From Notospermus geniculatus (lineage: Eukaryota; Nemertea; Pilidiophora; Heteronemertea; Lineidae), in assembly GCA_002633025.1 (NCBI GenBank), contig NMRB01001813.1, forward strand, positions 51,068 to 115,067: 64,000 bases of DNA, read 5' to 3'. Position numbers and translations under genes: made by a program. Shown one piece after another: positions 44,697-57,018 of this stretch (the first letter of the stretch is position 1; each line of letters opens with the position of its first letter). The notes below the pieces were generated by a model. That model was not told the origin of the DNA. It worked only from the letters and a program-made list of their open reading frames with translations, and made no database searches.

Positions 44697-46190
44697 AGGG
44701 AGGTTTAAAAATAGTGCCAATGGCACTGTGCCCGCTTGGCTTTTTAGCACAGTGGTGGAAGACATAAGCCATATCAGAATCATACAAGCCATATTTGACA
44801 ATAGGGAGTTTTCGCAAATCTGACGAAAAACGAAGTACGAAATACGAATTTGGACGTCATGTCCATGACGTAATTTATTTCTGGAGATGGTTGGTACCAC
44901 AAATGTCCCTCCTGCCAGTGCTTCTTTTAGCATGTCATGTAAGCTCGAAAGAGTTATGGTGCATCTTGAATTTTTAAATTTCCAATTCGTATCAATGAAG
45001 TGGAAACGAAAGATAAATTTCAAAGTTCAATATACACCGTATCTCTGTCGTTCTAACGTCATACGCTAAAAGACGCTCTTGCAGCAGGCGATATTTGTGG
45101 TACCAGCCATTTCCTGAAATACATTACGTCATGGATATGACGTCCGATTTCGTATTTCGTACTTCGTTTTTCGTCAGATTTGCGAAAACTCCCTAATATC
45201 TGCCATTCGCGTAATTTCAGACAAACTTTGATGTCTGTGACCTTGAAAAGTAGGTCAAATAAAAAACTCGAGCAGTATGTTATATTTCCTTGTTAGATAT
45301 ACCTATAATAAAAAATCGATGAAGTTCCGTTGCTTTGTTCAGGAGAAAAAGCAGGTTTTGTGAGTTTGGCTTAGGCCTCCTGGTGGCAAAGTCAAGAATT
45401 AGATTTCACCGAAATTTCGTCAGGAAGTCACTACAAGCTAGAGATAAATACATACAAAGGTTCAACACAATAGCTCAAACGATTATCAAAATATAGCCCT
45501 TTTAAGTTTTTCACAAAACGCCCCCTACCTACCAAAATAGGAATCGCATCGCACCCAAAATCGAACTTGACCTAAATTTTGAGGACATACACACACATGT
45601 GCAATATGAAAATGATCCCTCAAAAACTGAAGGCGCTATCCATCTGACAAGGAAAAATTTGATATTTTCGTTTTGGCCCCCTAGTGGCAAAGACAAGAAT
45701 CAGACTGCGTCAAAATTTCGTGTGGAAGTCACCACCAACTAGAGGTACATACATACAAAGTTTCATCACGATAGCTCAAGCCATTCTCAAAATACAGGCC
45801 TTTGAATTTTTTCACAAAACGCCCCCTACTGGCCAAAGTAGAAATCGCATCACACTCAAAATCGAACTTGACCTAGATTTTGTGGTCATACACACCCATA
45901 TGCAATATGAAAATGATCCGTCAAAAACTGAAGGCGCTATCCATCTGACAAGGGAAAAGTTCACGGACGCACGCACGCACGACAGACCACCACTAAAGGC
46001 GCCAAGCACAGCATAAGCCCTTTTGGCCTATGGGCCAAGCGGGCTAAAAATATAAATAAACATAAAAACTTTACGACAACGCTATTTTTCATACTACACA
46101 TACATGTAAGCAGATTTTGTATTGCATTTTCGGTACAAAAATAACGTTGTCGTTAACGTTTACGTTTATCGTTTGGTTTCTAAACCTCCT
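44697..46190. mobile_element. Three-deep nest: P7 foldback containing P6 containing P5
   Basis: AGGGAGGTTTAAAA (44697) and the right arm ending TTTCTAAACCTCCT (46190) belong to a P7 hairpin. A P6 element (44711-46053) splits it, with CCCGCTTGGC and GGGCCAAGCGGG near its ends. That element is in turn split by an intact P5 copy (44813-45194). The order of insertion is therefore P7, then P6, then P5. Confidence 0.82.
44813..45194. mobile_element. Family P5 foldback, innermost of a nest
   Basis: Ends AGGGAGTTTTCGCAAATCTG and its mirror. AAT flanks both sides (44810-44812 and 45195-45197). Confidence 0.88.
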
Positions 46191-47023
46191 TATTGTCTGC
46201 GAGGATGCGTTTGGTAGTGTTATATCACGCTTGGACAATGCATGGCCGCGACGTCTTGTGGGAGAATGTATAGGCCTACAGTGTAGGAGAACGCCACCAT
46301 CTTTGTTGGAATGGTCTATAAAAGCAACCATACGAAGATAGCACTCATGGACAGGGTGTCTTGAAAAGGCACGGCGGTATGGTTGGACAACATTGACCAG
46401 TTTGAACCAATCCCGTGTCTGCTTGCAATAGGCCTGTCCAAGACATTCTCATTTTTGTTTTCGCGAACTTCCTGTGCTCGGCAAGCATTTGAAAGTTCAT
46501 CAGATAGTCCCAATAATTTCAATAATCATCTACATGTACACCGAGGTTATACTGAAAAATCTATATCCAATCAAAATGGGCAAACGGGTTCGGCCGCCAT
46601 ATAATGAGCCAAAGTGCTTTTCAGTGTAATGAGAAAAGTAACTGGCGTGCTTGGTAACTGTAACTAAGTGTTGATAAATACATTGGTGATTCTGTAATCC
46701 AGTGTTGGCCAGTGTGACGACGCCTTGTAGCAATCACCCAGACATACCACGGGCCGGGCATCGACAATATTGATATTTCAAATGTTGATCTCAATTAATA
46801 TTTCATAATTTAATTGATTTTATTGGTTCATCGACAGGTATCCATACACTAAGTCGAGAATGTCGCTACTTATAGATCAGAAGCAATACTTTTTTGCACT
46901 CGTAGGGCAGATATTCCCTTAGGGTTGTTGACTGAATGAATTGTGCTATTTCTGGGTCGGATTAATTTGTGATGAGGAAAAAAGGTTCGTAATGCAGGGG
47001 GAAAAGTTTGTTAGAAGAAAACT

Positions 47024-47107
47024 GGCACAAATTGGTAACAAAGTACACAAATTGGTAACACCTTGCACAAATTGGTAACACAACTGGCACAAATTGGTAA
47101 CACCTTG
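47024..47107 (+). repeat. Four tandem GCACAAATTGGTAACA units
   Basis: ACAAATTGGTAACA occurs four times in 84 bp, with spacers AAGTAC, CCTTGC and CAACTGGC. Confidence 0.88.
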
Positions 47108-47297
47108 ATTCTACACCATCAAGTCCTTCAGAATTTGTTCCTTATCCAATATTTTGGAGCTGCATCGACAATCGATGGCGTGCAACAAAATTCTAACCGG
47201 CCACTTCAGGCACATTTTTTGGTTATCAGAATATGAAATGCTTCACCTCAAATAGTGATTTGCTATTGAATGTCTGTCAGTTGGCCCAGCAGACTTT

Positions 47298-47413
47298 GGG
47301 CCGTATTTTAGAACGTTCCTTAACGTTATTAACCTTACGTCTATTGTAAAACCATCGAGAACAGTAGATTTAAGGTGGGCCTTAATGTTAAGGAACGTTC
47401 TAAAATACGGCCC
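47298..47413. mobile_element. Foldback GGGCCGTATTTTAGAACG
   Basis: GGGCCGTATTTTAGAACGTT is mirrored exactly by the right end, with TTAACGTTATTAA/TTAATGTTAA inside. Confidence 0.85.
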
Positions 47414-47438
47414 TTTATCTTCACAAAACGAAGACCCA

Positions 47439-47694
47439 GGGGCCATATGCATAAAAGATCTTAAGCTACGTTTAGCTGACACGCGGAATGCGGATTGCGG
47501 AACGCGGAAACGGAAGATGCAATGCATTTTCGCATACAACATATCGCTTCGGCCGGGGATTCCGCGTCCCTATACCGCATTCCGGATGTCTGGTAAACGC
47601 AGCTTTAAGTGTAAAATTTCCCTAAACTATTGTTCCAAACAAAAGATAAGGGAAATGTTACACTTAAGATGTTTTATGCATACAATACAGCCCC
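47439..47694. mobile_element. Foldback GGGGCCATATGCATAAAAG with nested element
   Basis: GGGGCCATATGCATAAAAGA and ...TTTTATGCATACAATACAGCCCC pair, with CTTAAG on each side of the inner copy (47463-47605) of the AAGCTGCGTTTACC family. Confidence 0.78.
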
Positions 47695-48153
47695 AGATCC
47701 TTCCAGACGTACAATTCCTGTGAAAATCGTCGAGAACAACATGTCCTACGTTACTAGTGCAGAAGAGAGACATTTTCGAGCAGAACATTCACCATAGCAA
47801 CAGTCTAAGTGATGAAAATGGGGTGCCGATGATACCCATCAAAAGATTTGTCATCACTAAATACTTTGGTCTATCCTACAGACCGATAAATAGATAGATA
47901 TTCCCGTCCTGCCAAATGAAAAATTTAATATCAATAATCAATTTCCAACCTGGGAAGAAAACGTTATCGAGTCCTTTTGTTAATTCAATTATGACGACAA
48001 GTGATGCATTACTCTGATGTAGACAATTCTCCCGATTAATTGCATGAAATTCGCAATCTACCAAACGTTTCTGTGTGCCTACCTCGATCGATCGACCTCC
48101 GCAGGGCCATTTTTGGATAGAAGGGAACAACGGACAAACGCAAGCACACAACA

Positions 48154-48393
48154 GGGCCGTTTAGACGACAAGCCAAAAAAAACCACATTCAGATTCGATC
48201 CGATTGGATCCGATCGACCCGTATCGGGTCTCATTTGCGTTTAGACGAGATTTGAATGTGGTCGTATGTGGTCCAATGCGGTCCGAAATCCACATTGGAC
48301 TGCACTGGGTAGCGTTTACACGCACGAGTTTTGAACCACAATCGGATTCGATCGGATCGCATGTGGATTTTTGCCTGTCGTCTAAACGGCCCC
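48154..48393. mobile_element. Foldback GGGCCGTTTAGACGACA
   Basis: GGGCCGTTTAGACGAC pairs with GTCGTCTAAACGGCCC. The interior is made of GATCCGATTGGATCC, CCACATT and mirrored forms. Confidence 0.82.
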
Positions 48394-49236
48394 ATTGTAA
48401 CCCTAATATGCCCTGAATCTGCATTTCAAAAAAATGGATGAAAAATTTGAACGTGTTCGGCGACCATTATCATTAGCTTTTGAAATTAAAGCGAATTGAT
48501 ATCGAAAAAAACATTGATTTAGAAATAGAATTTGAAAGGGGACGAATCTTCGGGGAAAATGTAAACAAATTTCTCCAGAATGTCAACAAAGAATTTTTTG
48601 TGCATTCTGATTGGCTGAAATTTTGTGTTTACAAACACCAGCCAAATGTAAATAAAATCTGCTTTCAATTCGCTTTAACATCCAAAACTTCACAGAAGTT
48701 GTCAAAGTTTTCCTGGGCTGCCCCACAAGTAAATGTACTGTTGAAATTAACATTTGATTCCTAGGCCTTGTCAAGATCTTCCTCCGACGACTCACAAATA
48801 CTGCTGCTTTAAAGTCTTTGATGATTTAAAGTCGGTAAGTAAACATACACCGAGGACTCCAGAGTGGAATTCCCTTTCAGCCTAGCATTGCTATTCACGG
48901 TCAATACCAGCAACGTCGCTGAGCAAAACAGATGAGCCCCTTGTTGAAGAATAGCAAAATGTCCATTACGGCTATTCAACCCATTCGTTATGACGTCAAT
49001 CGAATACATCATACGCTATCCCCCGTACTGAAGCTGTTACCAGGCTATTTCTATCCAAAGCGTCCTCTGGGGTACCATTTGTTGGGCTAGTGGTGATTAA
49101 CAGATCAATGAACCGAGGGATTTGTACAGAAGTTTTATAAATTAGTCTGGATGAGATATGGTTCTGTAAAAATGCCAGAAGAAAGTAAGAGTAGAATCTT
49201 TTGCATAAGAAATGACAATAGACAACAATAAGCCCT

Positions 49237-49335
49237 AAAATTATACTCCAGAGGGTATGGGCAAATTGTACTCCAGAATATACGGCTTATCAGTTTAAAA
49301 TTGTACTCCAGAGTGTATCGGTTATCAGTTTCACC
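49237..49335 (+). repeat. Three short repeats of AAATTGTACTCCAGA
   Basis: AAATTATACTCCAGAGGGTAT, AAATTGTACTCCAGAATATA and AAATTGTACTCCAGAGTGTAT follow one another, and TTATCAGTTT appears twice. Confidence 0.8.
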
Positions 49336-49626
49336 ATAAAAATATATGTGTCATATACACGTATTTATGGTTTCACTAAGTTTCAACAGAAACTATCGTT
49401 TAGTGTCAAGATGCAGCAAGCAAGAACTTGGCCAGGAGGAGAAAAGCATGGAACTGAACGCATCCCCTCCATATTGCCAACTGCAGAGGCATAGACTGGG
49501 CAACGACATTGGCACGTGTGCTACAGAAGGCAACTACGTGTGTCAAGAAGCAACTTCCGAAGCGTAAAATCACATTCAAACCTCCAACTGATCCTCTGAA
49601 CCTTTGGTTCCAACAAAATCCCATTG

Positions 49627-49650
49627 CTTGTTGTTGTTGTTGTTGTTCTG
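49627..49650 (+). repeat. TTG microsatellite
   Basis: Seven or so perfect TTG units. Confidence 0.9.
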
Positions 49651-50446
49651 TGGCCAGCCCCAAAATTGCGTGAACAGGGAACAAAAGGGTAACGTGCGGT
49701 ATTTTTGTATTTGTAACACGTTTAAATATATTTGCATTTGATTTTTTTCCGCCAGGGCAAAGCCGTAGCGTTACTAGCCCTGATAAGTACGGAGGAGGCC
49801 ATCTCAAGCTACATGCAGATGGTACCGTGCGGTGCAGAATAGATCTATGCCAGAAGGGGAAAAGAAATATGGGGAAATACTTTAGGGATTTTTTAAAGTC
49901 CTAATTGAACGTAGTTTTTTACAACTTTAGAAAGTAAGTGGATATAATGCTGATCAAGATACCTTTTTGTTTCATTGAAAAATTCCAACTGGTTAAAAAG
50001 TTATTAACATTTTTAGTGGATTTGGCCAGAAGAGAATGTTGGGCCTAATTTGATGACGTCATTGCATGAACTCTTGCATAATGAGCATGCACTCTAGTGC
50101 TGTAATGACTTATGCAACTATTTATGTAAGAGAATCAGGTGAGAAATTTGCCAATTAGTAAATATGTAAATGAAAATGAACTTTATCTCCACATTGGATG
50201 GCTCACATTTGATTTCATTTATCCCTGCAACTTTGACGTCATGCATAAATTAGCATTTTTGACCCTGGCTTGTCCCTACCTGTACGGAAAATAGCAGTGG
50301 CATTTTCACGTACATATTCCTCGATATCTGCCAAACTATTCATCAGGATTTGATACAACAAAAAGTAAAATATATCTATTTATGTATTCTATACACTTCA
50401 GTAATAATCTGTGTAGTCAATTTTTGGATGCAACTAGGACTTAATT

Positions 50447-50550
50447 AGAGTTTTCGCAAGGCCCCGAAACGTCGACCTGCTCTTTTCGCGGCATCGAACA
50501 ATGGGGTTGACGATCGCGTTGGCTTTTCGAGGGCTTTGCGAAAATTCTTT
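50447..50550. mobile_element. Family P8 foldback, degraded
   Basis: AGAGTTTTCGCAAGGCCCCG pairs with CGAGGGCTTTGCGAAAATTCT. CATCGAACAATGGG in the loop recurs in the other two copies. Confidence 0.78.
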
Positions 50551-51008
50551 AATCTGTAATAGGCGCAGGGAACCTCATGGTCAACATGCAGCCAGTCTTC
50601 TTCCTCTGACAACTGGTTACCTCCATCCAGATCGCCAGAGAAAAATACCTCCGAAGTAATTAGATACATATTGTGATCTTATCGACTGAAGATCGATCGT
50701 CGGTTAACGGGTTCTCAAGATTCTGCTGAAGAACTGTAGAACGATGACGATGCATAGATGCTAACAATCAATCAGTCCGTCAGGAGGAGTGGCGGCTGCG
50801 ACAAGGAGTGACCTTATAAGTGGAAGCAGGTATGGATCGGCCCTCATCATTGTTTGGTGAAGGTAGAACGGATTACCATCCACATTTAAGTATCTTATAT
50901 TGACAGGATAGGCAGGATTCAAATCAATATCCGGAGCTTTGTTTCTAGTTGTGAGCTTGGGTGCATCACATTATTCGTTGGTTCACTCAGAATGTCATCA
51001 TGTACATA

Positions 51009-51299
51009 GTTAAAGTTAAAGTTAAAGGTTTGTAGTCTGATATCAACTACGGTAGAGGTTCTCATCCGACTTCACACTTTAACCCCAGTCTATCCTGAAA
51101 CCTTTCAGTAGAACTCAGATGAGCTGCTCATTCAGCGCTACAATCTGAGCATTTCCGACCGGTACCCATATATACACCTGGGTGGAGAGAGGCCAGTAAG
51201 GCAAAGAGACCCAAAGTCTCACGCCAGCAGCGGGATTCGAACCCGGGATCCTCTGACCGCTAGCCGGAGGCCCGAACCACTACACCACCGTTGGCGCCT
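51009..51299 (-). mobile_element. tRNA-derived SINE
   Basis: The minus strand starts with a tRNA-like region carrying an A box (TGGTGTAGTGG, 51277-51287) and a B box (GGTTCGAATCC, 51233-51243), spaced as in RNA polymerase III promoters. A body follows with CTCTCTCCACCCAGGTGTAT. It ends in CTTTAA repeats (51009-51030). The tRNA cloverleaf is degraded, so it is not a functional tRNA gene. Confidence 0.88.
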
Positions 51300-51364
51300 T
51301 GGTTGGTTCAGTGTCGGTCCAATGATGTGTCTTCTGACATTTGTGGAAAAGGCAATCGACATGT

Positions 51365-51780
51365 ATCGGATGTCCCCAAAAAAGTGAACCGCTTTTTGAC
51401 AAGTATTTTCTCAGCGATAGATAAACCGAATTCATTGGAATTTTTCACAGAGTAACCTCAGGGTACCATCAACAAGTCTGCAAAATATCTAAGAGATCGG
51501 TCACACATTGTGCGAGTATTGTCAAATTCAAAATAGCATGTCAAAAAATCCAATATGAGAGCTAATGCAATGTGACCTTCATCATGTTCACGCAGGTGTT
51601 GACATGCTGTTTTGAATTTGACAATGCTCGCATAATTTGCGAACGATCTCCTAGATATTTCGCAGACTTGTTGATGATACCCTAAGGTAACTCTGTGAAA
51701 AATTCCAATGAATTCGGTTCATATGTCGCTGAGAAAATACTTGTCAAAAAAGCGGTTCACTTTTTTGGGACACCCGATAT
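51365..51780. mobile_element. Foldback with about 190 bp arms, TGTCCCAAAAAAGTGAACCGC
   Basis: GTCCCCAAAAAAGTGAACCG on the left mirrors CGGTTCACTTTTTTGGGAC on the right. Arms contain TGGTACC, GACTTGTTGATG and GAATTTGACAAT stems. TAT/ATA flank the ends, which would fit a TA-targeting mariner-type element. Confidence 0.8.
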
Positions 51781-52019
51781 AACAGCATTTTAGAGTACTT
51801 TTCACACTTTCTGAAACGATTCTGGGACAAACGATATTTCAAACGTTTTGGGTTACAAAAGAAACGTTTTACGTTTTCTCCTTCTGAGTGAGAAACTCGT
51901 GTATACCGGTGTAACAGCATCTAATGAACCCCATGAGCGATGTCCCCCAACAATACAACGGATTAAGCGACGAGACCCAAACCCTTAATCCTGTGACAAA
52001 CAATGTAGGGGACATAAGT

Positions 52020-53202
52020 AGTGCGATTTTATATCCACATTAAAAACTCAGCTGCGATTGGTTGATTTAGTGTGGACATAAAATCGGAATTAATGTGGAC
52101 ATTAAATATGAATTGTGTCCACTCCGGCCTGCGATAGAGACGGGGGCATTTGATTCTATCACACCTGTGTGAATGGAATGGGAGACCAAGGAACGCAGGT
52201 CTTAGTTGCAATATGATATTGTAGGCCGAAGGTAAAATTAATATGGTTTCTATATCCTAATCCCTCGTTGAACAATGAAATAAGAAATATTTACACGTAG
52301 ATTCCTGGGGACTTAGATTCCTGTTACACTAGTATACGACCAACAAATGTCAATATTATTTATTAATGACCATCAGTCTGATGGTCAGCCTTAATGAGTA
52401 TTGAACCTGACAGTAGCCTTGGTACATAACTATTGATGGTTGACTCCTTTCAAGTACTTGTCAATCTAGAACTTAATCCAGTCTCATCCTGGCTTAGCCA
52501 AATGGGACCATTTTTAAGAACATTCAGATGATGCCACTTTTGGCACACGATACGGCTTTACCATTTGTGTTTTTAAGAAAAGACTTTAGAACAAGAAAAG
52601 ACTTTAGAAAAGCATCCTGAGAATATCAGGCGTTCTTAGTGCTCGCTACCTTCGGCGGTGACGAAGGTAGCCTGTAGACTTTAGAGACATAAGACTTTAG
52701 ACAGTTTTCTTTGCTTCCATTCCTTTGATTGGCAAGAAAATTCCCCACCGAACGAAAGCCTGTATAACATCATAGAGGAATCAAACATAAAGGTTTAACT
52801 GCGAACGATGAAGTAACTGAGGGATAAACTTCATATGTTGCCACCAGATGTCTCTCACTGCCTGAATTTTGGCTTTACGTAATAGGCAGGAGCTTCAACT
52901 ATTTTTATGGTAGTGGGGCACATGAATCTGTCCACTTGATGCCTTGAATTCATTTTCTGAGGATAACAGAGCTATTTTCAGCACAATTAGTGTTCCATGT
53001 GCAAATGTACGTACATGTACATACGTTAGCCTATTCAAATGTACACAGATGACCCTGAGCTCTCATCGTTTGTGGGTTCTCATTATAAATTCAGTCCTTT
53101 TGTATCATGATCAACTGGTCTGAATTCAACAAAATTTGCACTAAACATGCAGAAGGGTCTTGCCTATCATATGGAACAGTCAGAATGCTAGTCTGTTGAG
53201 GT
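52020..53202. other. No gene seen
   Basis: A small inverted pair around 52030-52110 (TATCCACATTAAAAA...AATGTGGACATTAAAT) suggests a degraded hairpin; otherwise unremarkable. Confidence 0.5.
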
Positions 53203-53425
53203 TTAAAGGGCCTCTAGAGGCAGCTTTTTAGCAGATATTGATATGATTACTAATACAGAATTGGTGGCATGAGGATGCAACTTGGGAATCATTTTTGAAG
53301 TAAAATCACATCACTGTCAACATCTGATCTACAATTCATAAGTTCATGGTTACTAGCGCCACCTGTTGTATGGTTGCAATACTGATAGTAGCCTAATAGC
53401 GAGCTGCCTCTAGAGGCCCTTTAAA
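53203..53425. mobile_element. Foldback TTTAAAGGGCCTCTAGAGGC
   Basis: TTTAAAGGGCCTCTAGAGGC, itself palindromic at CCTCTAGAGG, is mirrored at the right end. The interior shows no coding frame. Confidence 0.82.
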
Positions 53426-53744
53426 GGGATATTATCCACATTAAAATCCTAAATTTGTAAGTTGAACCTTTATGTTTGATTCCTTTATGATAAGATTGAC
53501 TGGACCTTGCAACTGACACGACCCCCAAATTTTACACCCTACCTAATGTGGCGCTGGGTGTTCAAAGGTGACGTAGAAGGAGGAAAATTCTAAGCGTTCA
53601 AATGGCCACACAACGAATACAGTCACAGTTGACTGCAGTTGTTGAATTCCTTTGATGACGTCAAAGGGGAAATGTCAGTTCCAACATTAGCTACTGATTT
53701 ATAGGAAGGGTCACTTGAATCATATTGTTCGTGATAGTTACATT

Positions 53745-53894
53745 AGGGAGGTTTCGAAATCAAATGATAAACGTAAACGTTAACGACAACTTCATTTTTG
53801 CACCGAAAATGCAATGCAAAATCTGGTTAATGTGTAGTATGAAAAATAACGTTGTCGTAAAGTTTTGGTTTATCGTTTGATTTCGAAACCTCCC
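53745..53894. mobile_element. Family P7 foldback
   Basis: 150 bp with ends AGGGAGGTTTCGAAATC and GATTTCGAAACCTCCC, directly beside a P8 hairpin at 53900. Confidence 0.85.
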
Positions 53895-53899
53895 CAATA

Positions 53900-54031
53900 T
53901 AGAGTTTTCGCAAAGCCCGGAAACGCCAAAGCGAACGTACTAGTATTCTTTTGTTCGGTGCTCTCTTCGTGACATCGAACAATCGGTTTGGCGTTGGCGT
54001 TGGCGTTTCGGGGGCTTTGCGAAAACTCCCA
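53900..54031. mobile_element. Family P8 foldback
   Basis: Left end shortened by two bases (TAGAGTTTTCGCAAAGCCC), right end GGGCTTTGCGAAAACTCCC. It abuts the P7 copy at 53745-53894. Confidence 0.83.
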
Positions 54032-54383
54032 AACATCAGGTTCATGTTTTGACCATTGATTGGGAAAGGCCGACACCCAAAAGGCATCGTCAGTGGTGAC
54101 AGGGATGGAATTGATGACCGGAAGTAGACAAACCCGGACCTGCTGTGGAGGTTGAATCATTCCATGATTACGACAGCTGCACCAGTGAATGATACACCTC
54201 CAGTTCCTCTAACAACAGGATATATTGGCAATGGGAGCAAGCCCACTCTCACTGCTTCTTAATGACATCCCAGTTGAGCAATTAGGGGAAGTTCACCTTT
54301 TGGGAAGTTCACGCCAATTCACCCTCCCATAGCAGGGCTTTGGTCTCGTGATCAGCGATGTAATATTTTCATATTACATCGTC

Positions 54384-54631
54384 AAGGGAGTAAGAAATAA
54401 AAGTGGAAAATAAGAAATGGGAATTTTGGCAGTTTTGCAGGGATTTTTCAATTTCTGAAATTGAGATAGAAATTTTTTCCATTTTGAGAATGACATGACA
54501 TTTTGTCTGATTTTTCGAGTGATATTTCTCAAAATGGGAAAAAAATTCACCCCAATTTGAGAATTGAAAAATTCGCATAAAAGTGCAAAATTTCCCATTT
54601 CTTATTTTCCACTTTTATTTCTTACTCCCTT
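54384..54631. mobile_element. Foldback element, family P4
   Basis: AAGGGAGTAAGAAATAAAAG on the left is mirrored on the right. CGTC flanks both sides, suggesting a 4 bp target duplication. Confidence 0.85.
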
Positions 54632-54721
54632 CGTCTCTCATGCTCAGTGACGACAACAGTCAATCTCCAACACAGAGGTCAGACGGTTTCCCCTTATTGA
54701 GCAAGTGAAGCATCGAAAAAC

Positions 54722-55900
54722 CCACAGGGACTTGACGCGTACGGGGTATGATGTTGTCAGCCCCCACGAACAATGTCCCGGCCCGAGAAAAAATATAAAG
54801 AGAGAAAAAAGAAAAGGGATCTAACTTCATGGCTGGGCTGCTTATGACTTTTTCACTTCAAACCACGCTCACAGCAAAACTATTGGGTCGATTTTCATCA
54901 GAGTACTCTTAATCGAATCCTAAGACAATTCTCTTTCAGATGGAACATCAATTTTTATCCCAAAAAGGTTCTAACCACACAAAAAATCGAAGGGTTTGAT
55001 GAAAAGTACCCCCAAATATCGCAATTACAAGGCAAACTGCACGCCGTTTTTGGCGACTTCTCGGCAACCAGACGGCCGATCGGCACATTCTATATACCAA
55101 TGGATAGCTAGTAACATGCACTAAACCACTGACCTGCTGTCAAAAAAATTAATCCAAATATTCGGACTTTATTTGAGGTATTTGTCCAACTTTCTCACAA
55201 GATTGGCAAGATTTTCGTACATGACCGCCATGCTGACAAGGAAGTCGCACTGAATACTTTCCTCATCACTGATTGGTCGAAATAAAATCCTGTTTCAGTC
55301 CAATTTAAAAGGAATTTATTTCGACCAATCAGCGACGAGGGAATATTCAGTCCGGCATCCCCGTCAATATGGCGGTTCTAGGAAAATATCTTGCCAATCT
55401 TGTGAGAAAGTTGGACAAATACCTCAAATAAAGTCCGAATATTTGGATTAATTTTTTTGACAGCAGGTCAGTGGTTTAGTGCATGTTACTAGCTATCCAT
55501 TGGTATATAGAATGTGCCGATCGGCCGTCTGGTTGCCGAGAAGTCGCCACTTACTTTCTGGCAAGCAGCCAAAAACGGCGTGCAGTTTGCCTTGTAATTG
55601 CGATATTTGGGGGTACTTTTCATCAAACCCTTCGATTTTTTGTGTGGTTAGAACCTTTTTGGGATAAAAATTGATGTTCCATCTGAAAGAGAATTGTCTT
55701 AGGATTCGATTAAGAGTACTCTGATGAAAATCGACCCAATAGTTTTGCTGTGAGCGTGGTTTGAAGTGAAAAAGTCATAAGCAGCCCAGCCATGAAGTTA
55801 GATCCCTTTTCTTTTTTCTCTCTTTATATTTTTTCTCGGGCCGGGACATTGTTCGTGGGGGCTGACAACATCATACCCCGTACGCGTCAAGTCCCTGTGG
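54722..55900. repeat. 1.18 kb near-perfect palindrome
   Basis: The two arms (about 54722-55290 and 55318-55900) are reverse complements of each other with almost no mismatches by eye over several hundred bases. The only clear differences are a 20 base insertion near 55550-55572 and changes in the inner 60-80 bp by the loop. No coding frame fits it. It is either a very young foldback element, a gene-converted inverted repeat, or an assembly artefact. Confidence 0.9.
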
Positions 55901-55904
55901 AAAA

Positions 55905-56381
55905 ACCATGGAACGCCATACCTCTGGGCGAGCGAGATTGACAACAACCTGCACTACGCACTAGAGTGCAACCTTTGATCCAATACAAAGCTTGCAAACA
56001 AATTATTACTGAATCATTCTATCAAAGCACCAATCACTCACAACTCTACGTAAATGTTTCAAAACCTTGGACCTGTATCACCATGGCTATAATTGTACTT
56101 AATAACCATACAGACAAAAGTACGACCATGACATATTCGACACCAGGAGCTACATGTGCATGAATTACCTCATTCAGAGAGCAATATTGTCCGTCTCATC
56201 CTAGCAACGATCGCCAACACTTCATGACATATCCACCGACCATCAATAGCAATTTACAGTACTATTCCGAACAGAAAACACCGACGCGGTATTTCATTCA
56301 TCATGTTCAACCTAATGTATCGGCAAATTATAAATTTTAGAATATCACCACGTATTTAACCAATTTATGACTAAAGGTAAT
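55905..56381. other. No gene seen
   Basis: Unique-looking A/T-rich sequence between the palindrome and a P5 foldback, with no open frame over 65 codons. Confidence 0.5.
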
Positions 56382-56777
56382 AGCGAGGTTTCGCAAATCT
56401 GACGAAACACGAAGTACGAAATATGAAATTCAACTTCATTTCCAGTACCTAATGTATTCCTGGAGATGGTTGGTACCACAAATGTCCCTGCTGCCAGTGC
56501 GTCTTTTAGCATATCATGTAAAACCGAGTGAGTTATGGTTGAATTTTTAAATTTCCACTTCGTATCTATGAAGTCGATACGAAAGATAAATTTCAAAGTT
56601 TAATATAGGGCCTACCGGTACACCGTAACTCTATCGGTCTAACGTCATACGCTAGACGCTCTTGCAGCAGGCGACATTTGTGGTACCAACCATCTCCTGA
56701 AATATATTACGTCATGGAAATGAAGTCCAATTTCGTATTTCGTACTTCGTGTTTCGTCAGATTCGTGAAACCTCACT
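56382..56777. mobile_element. Family P5 foldback
   Basis: AGCGAGGTTTCGCAAATCTG pairs with the right end ...CGTGAAACCTCACT. AAT flanks both sides. The interior matches 5221-5612. Confidence 0.88.
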
Positions 56778-57018
56778 AATGTAATCACAGGTATTTTCAC
56801 GGGCCACGAGATTGTTTATTTACATTTTGTTTGTTTGTGTCCAGTCTTTCTTTCTCTTATGAGTAATTTGTTTGTGGCATGCCCCTCTAGAAAAAAAATT
56901 GATACCGAAATATTCAATTTGGTGGGTTGGCATGTCCCAAAGTCCAAAATAACATACATGTAATGTAAACATCCATGTTTACAAACATTGAGTGTAAACA
57001 ATGAAGTCGTGATACACT

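Larger units (their letters stand above)
48400..50440. other. No gene seen apart from short repeats
   Basis: Contains the repeats at 49237 and 49627. The minus frame 49406-49807 is low complexity at its Gln run and has no family motif. Confidence 0.5.

Noticed and set aside
51225-51300. Functional tRNA gene
   Set aside because: A and B boxes are good, but acceptor and T stems mispair and a SINE body and tail follow, so it is a SINE head.
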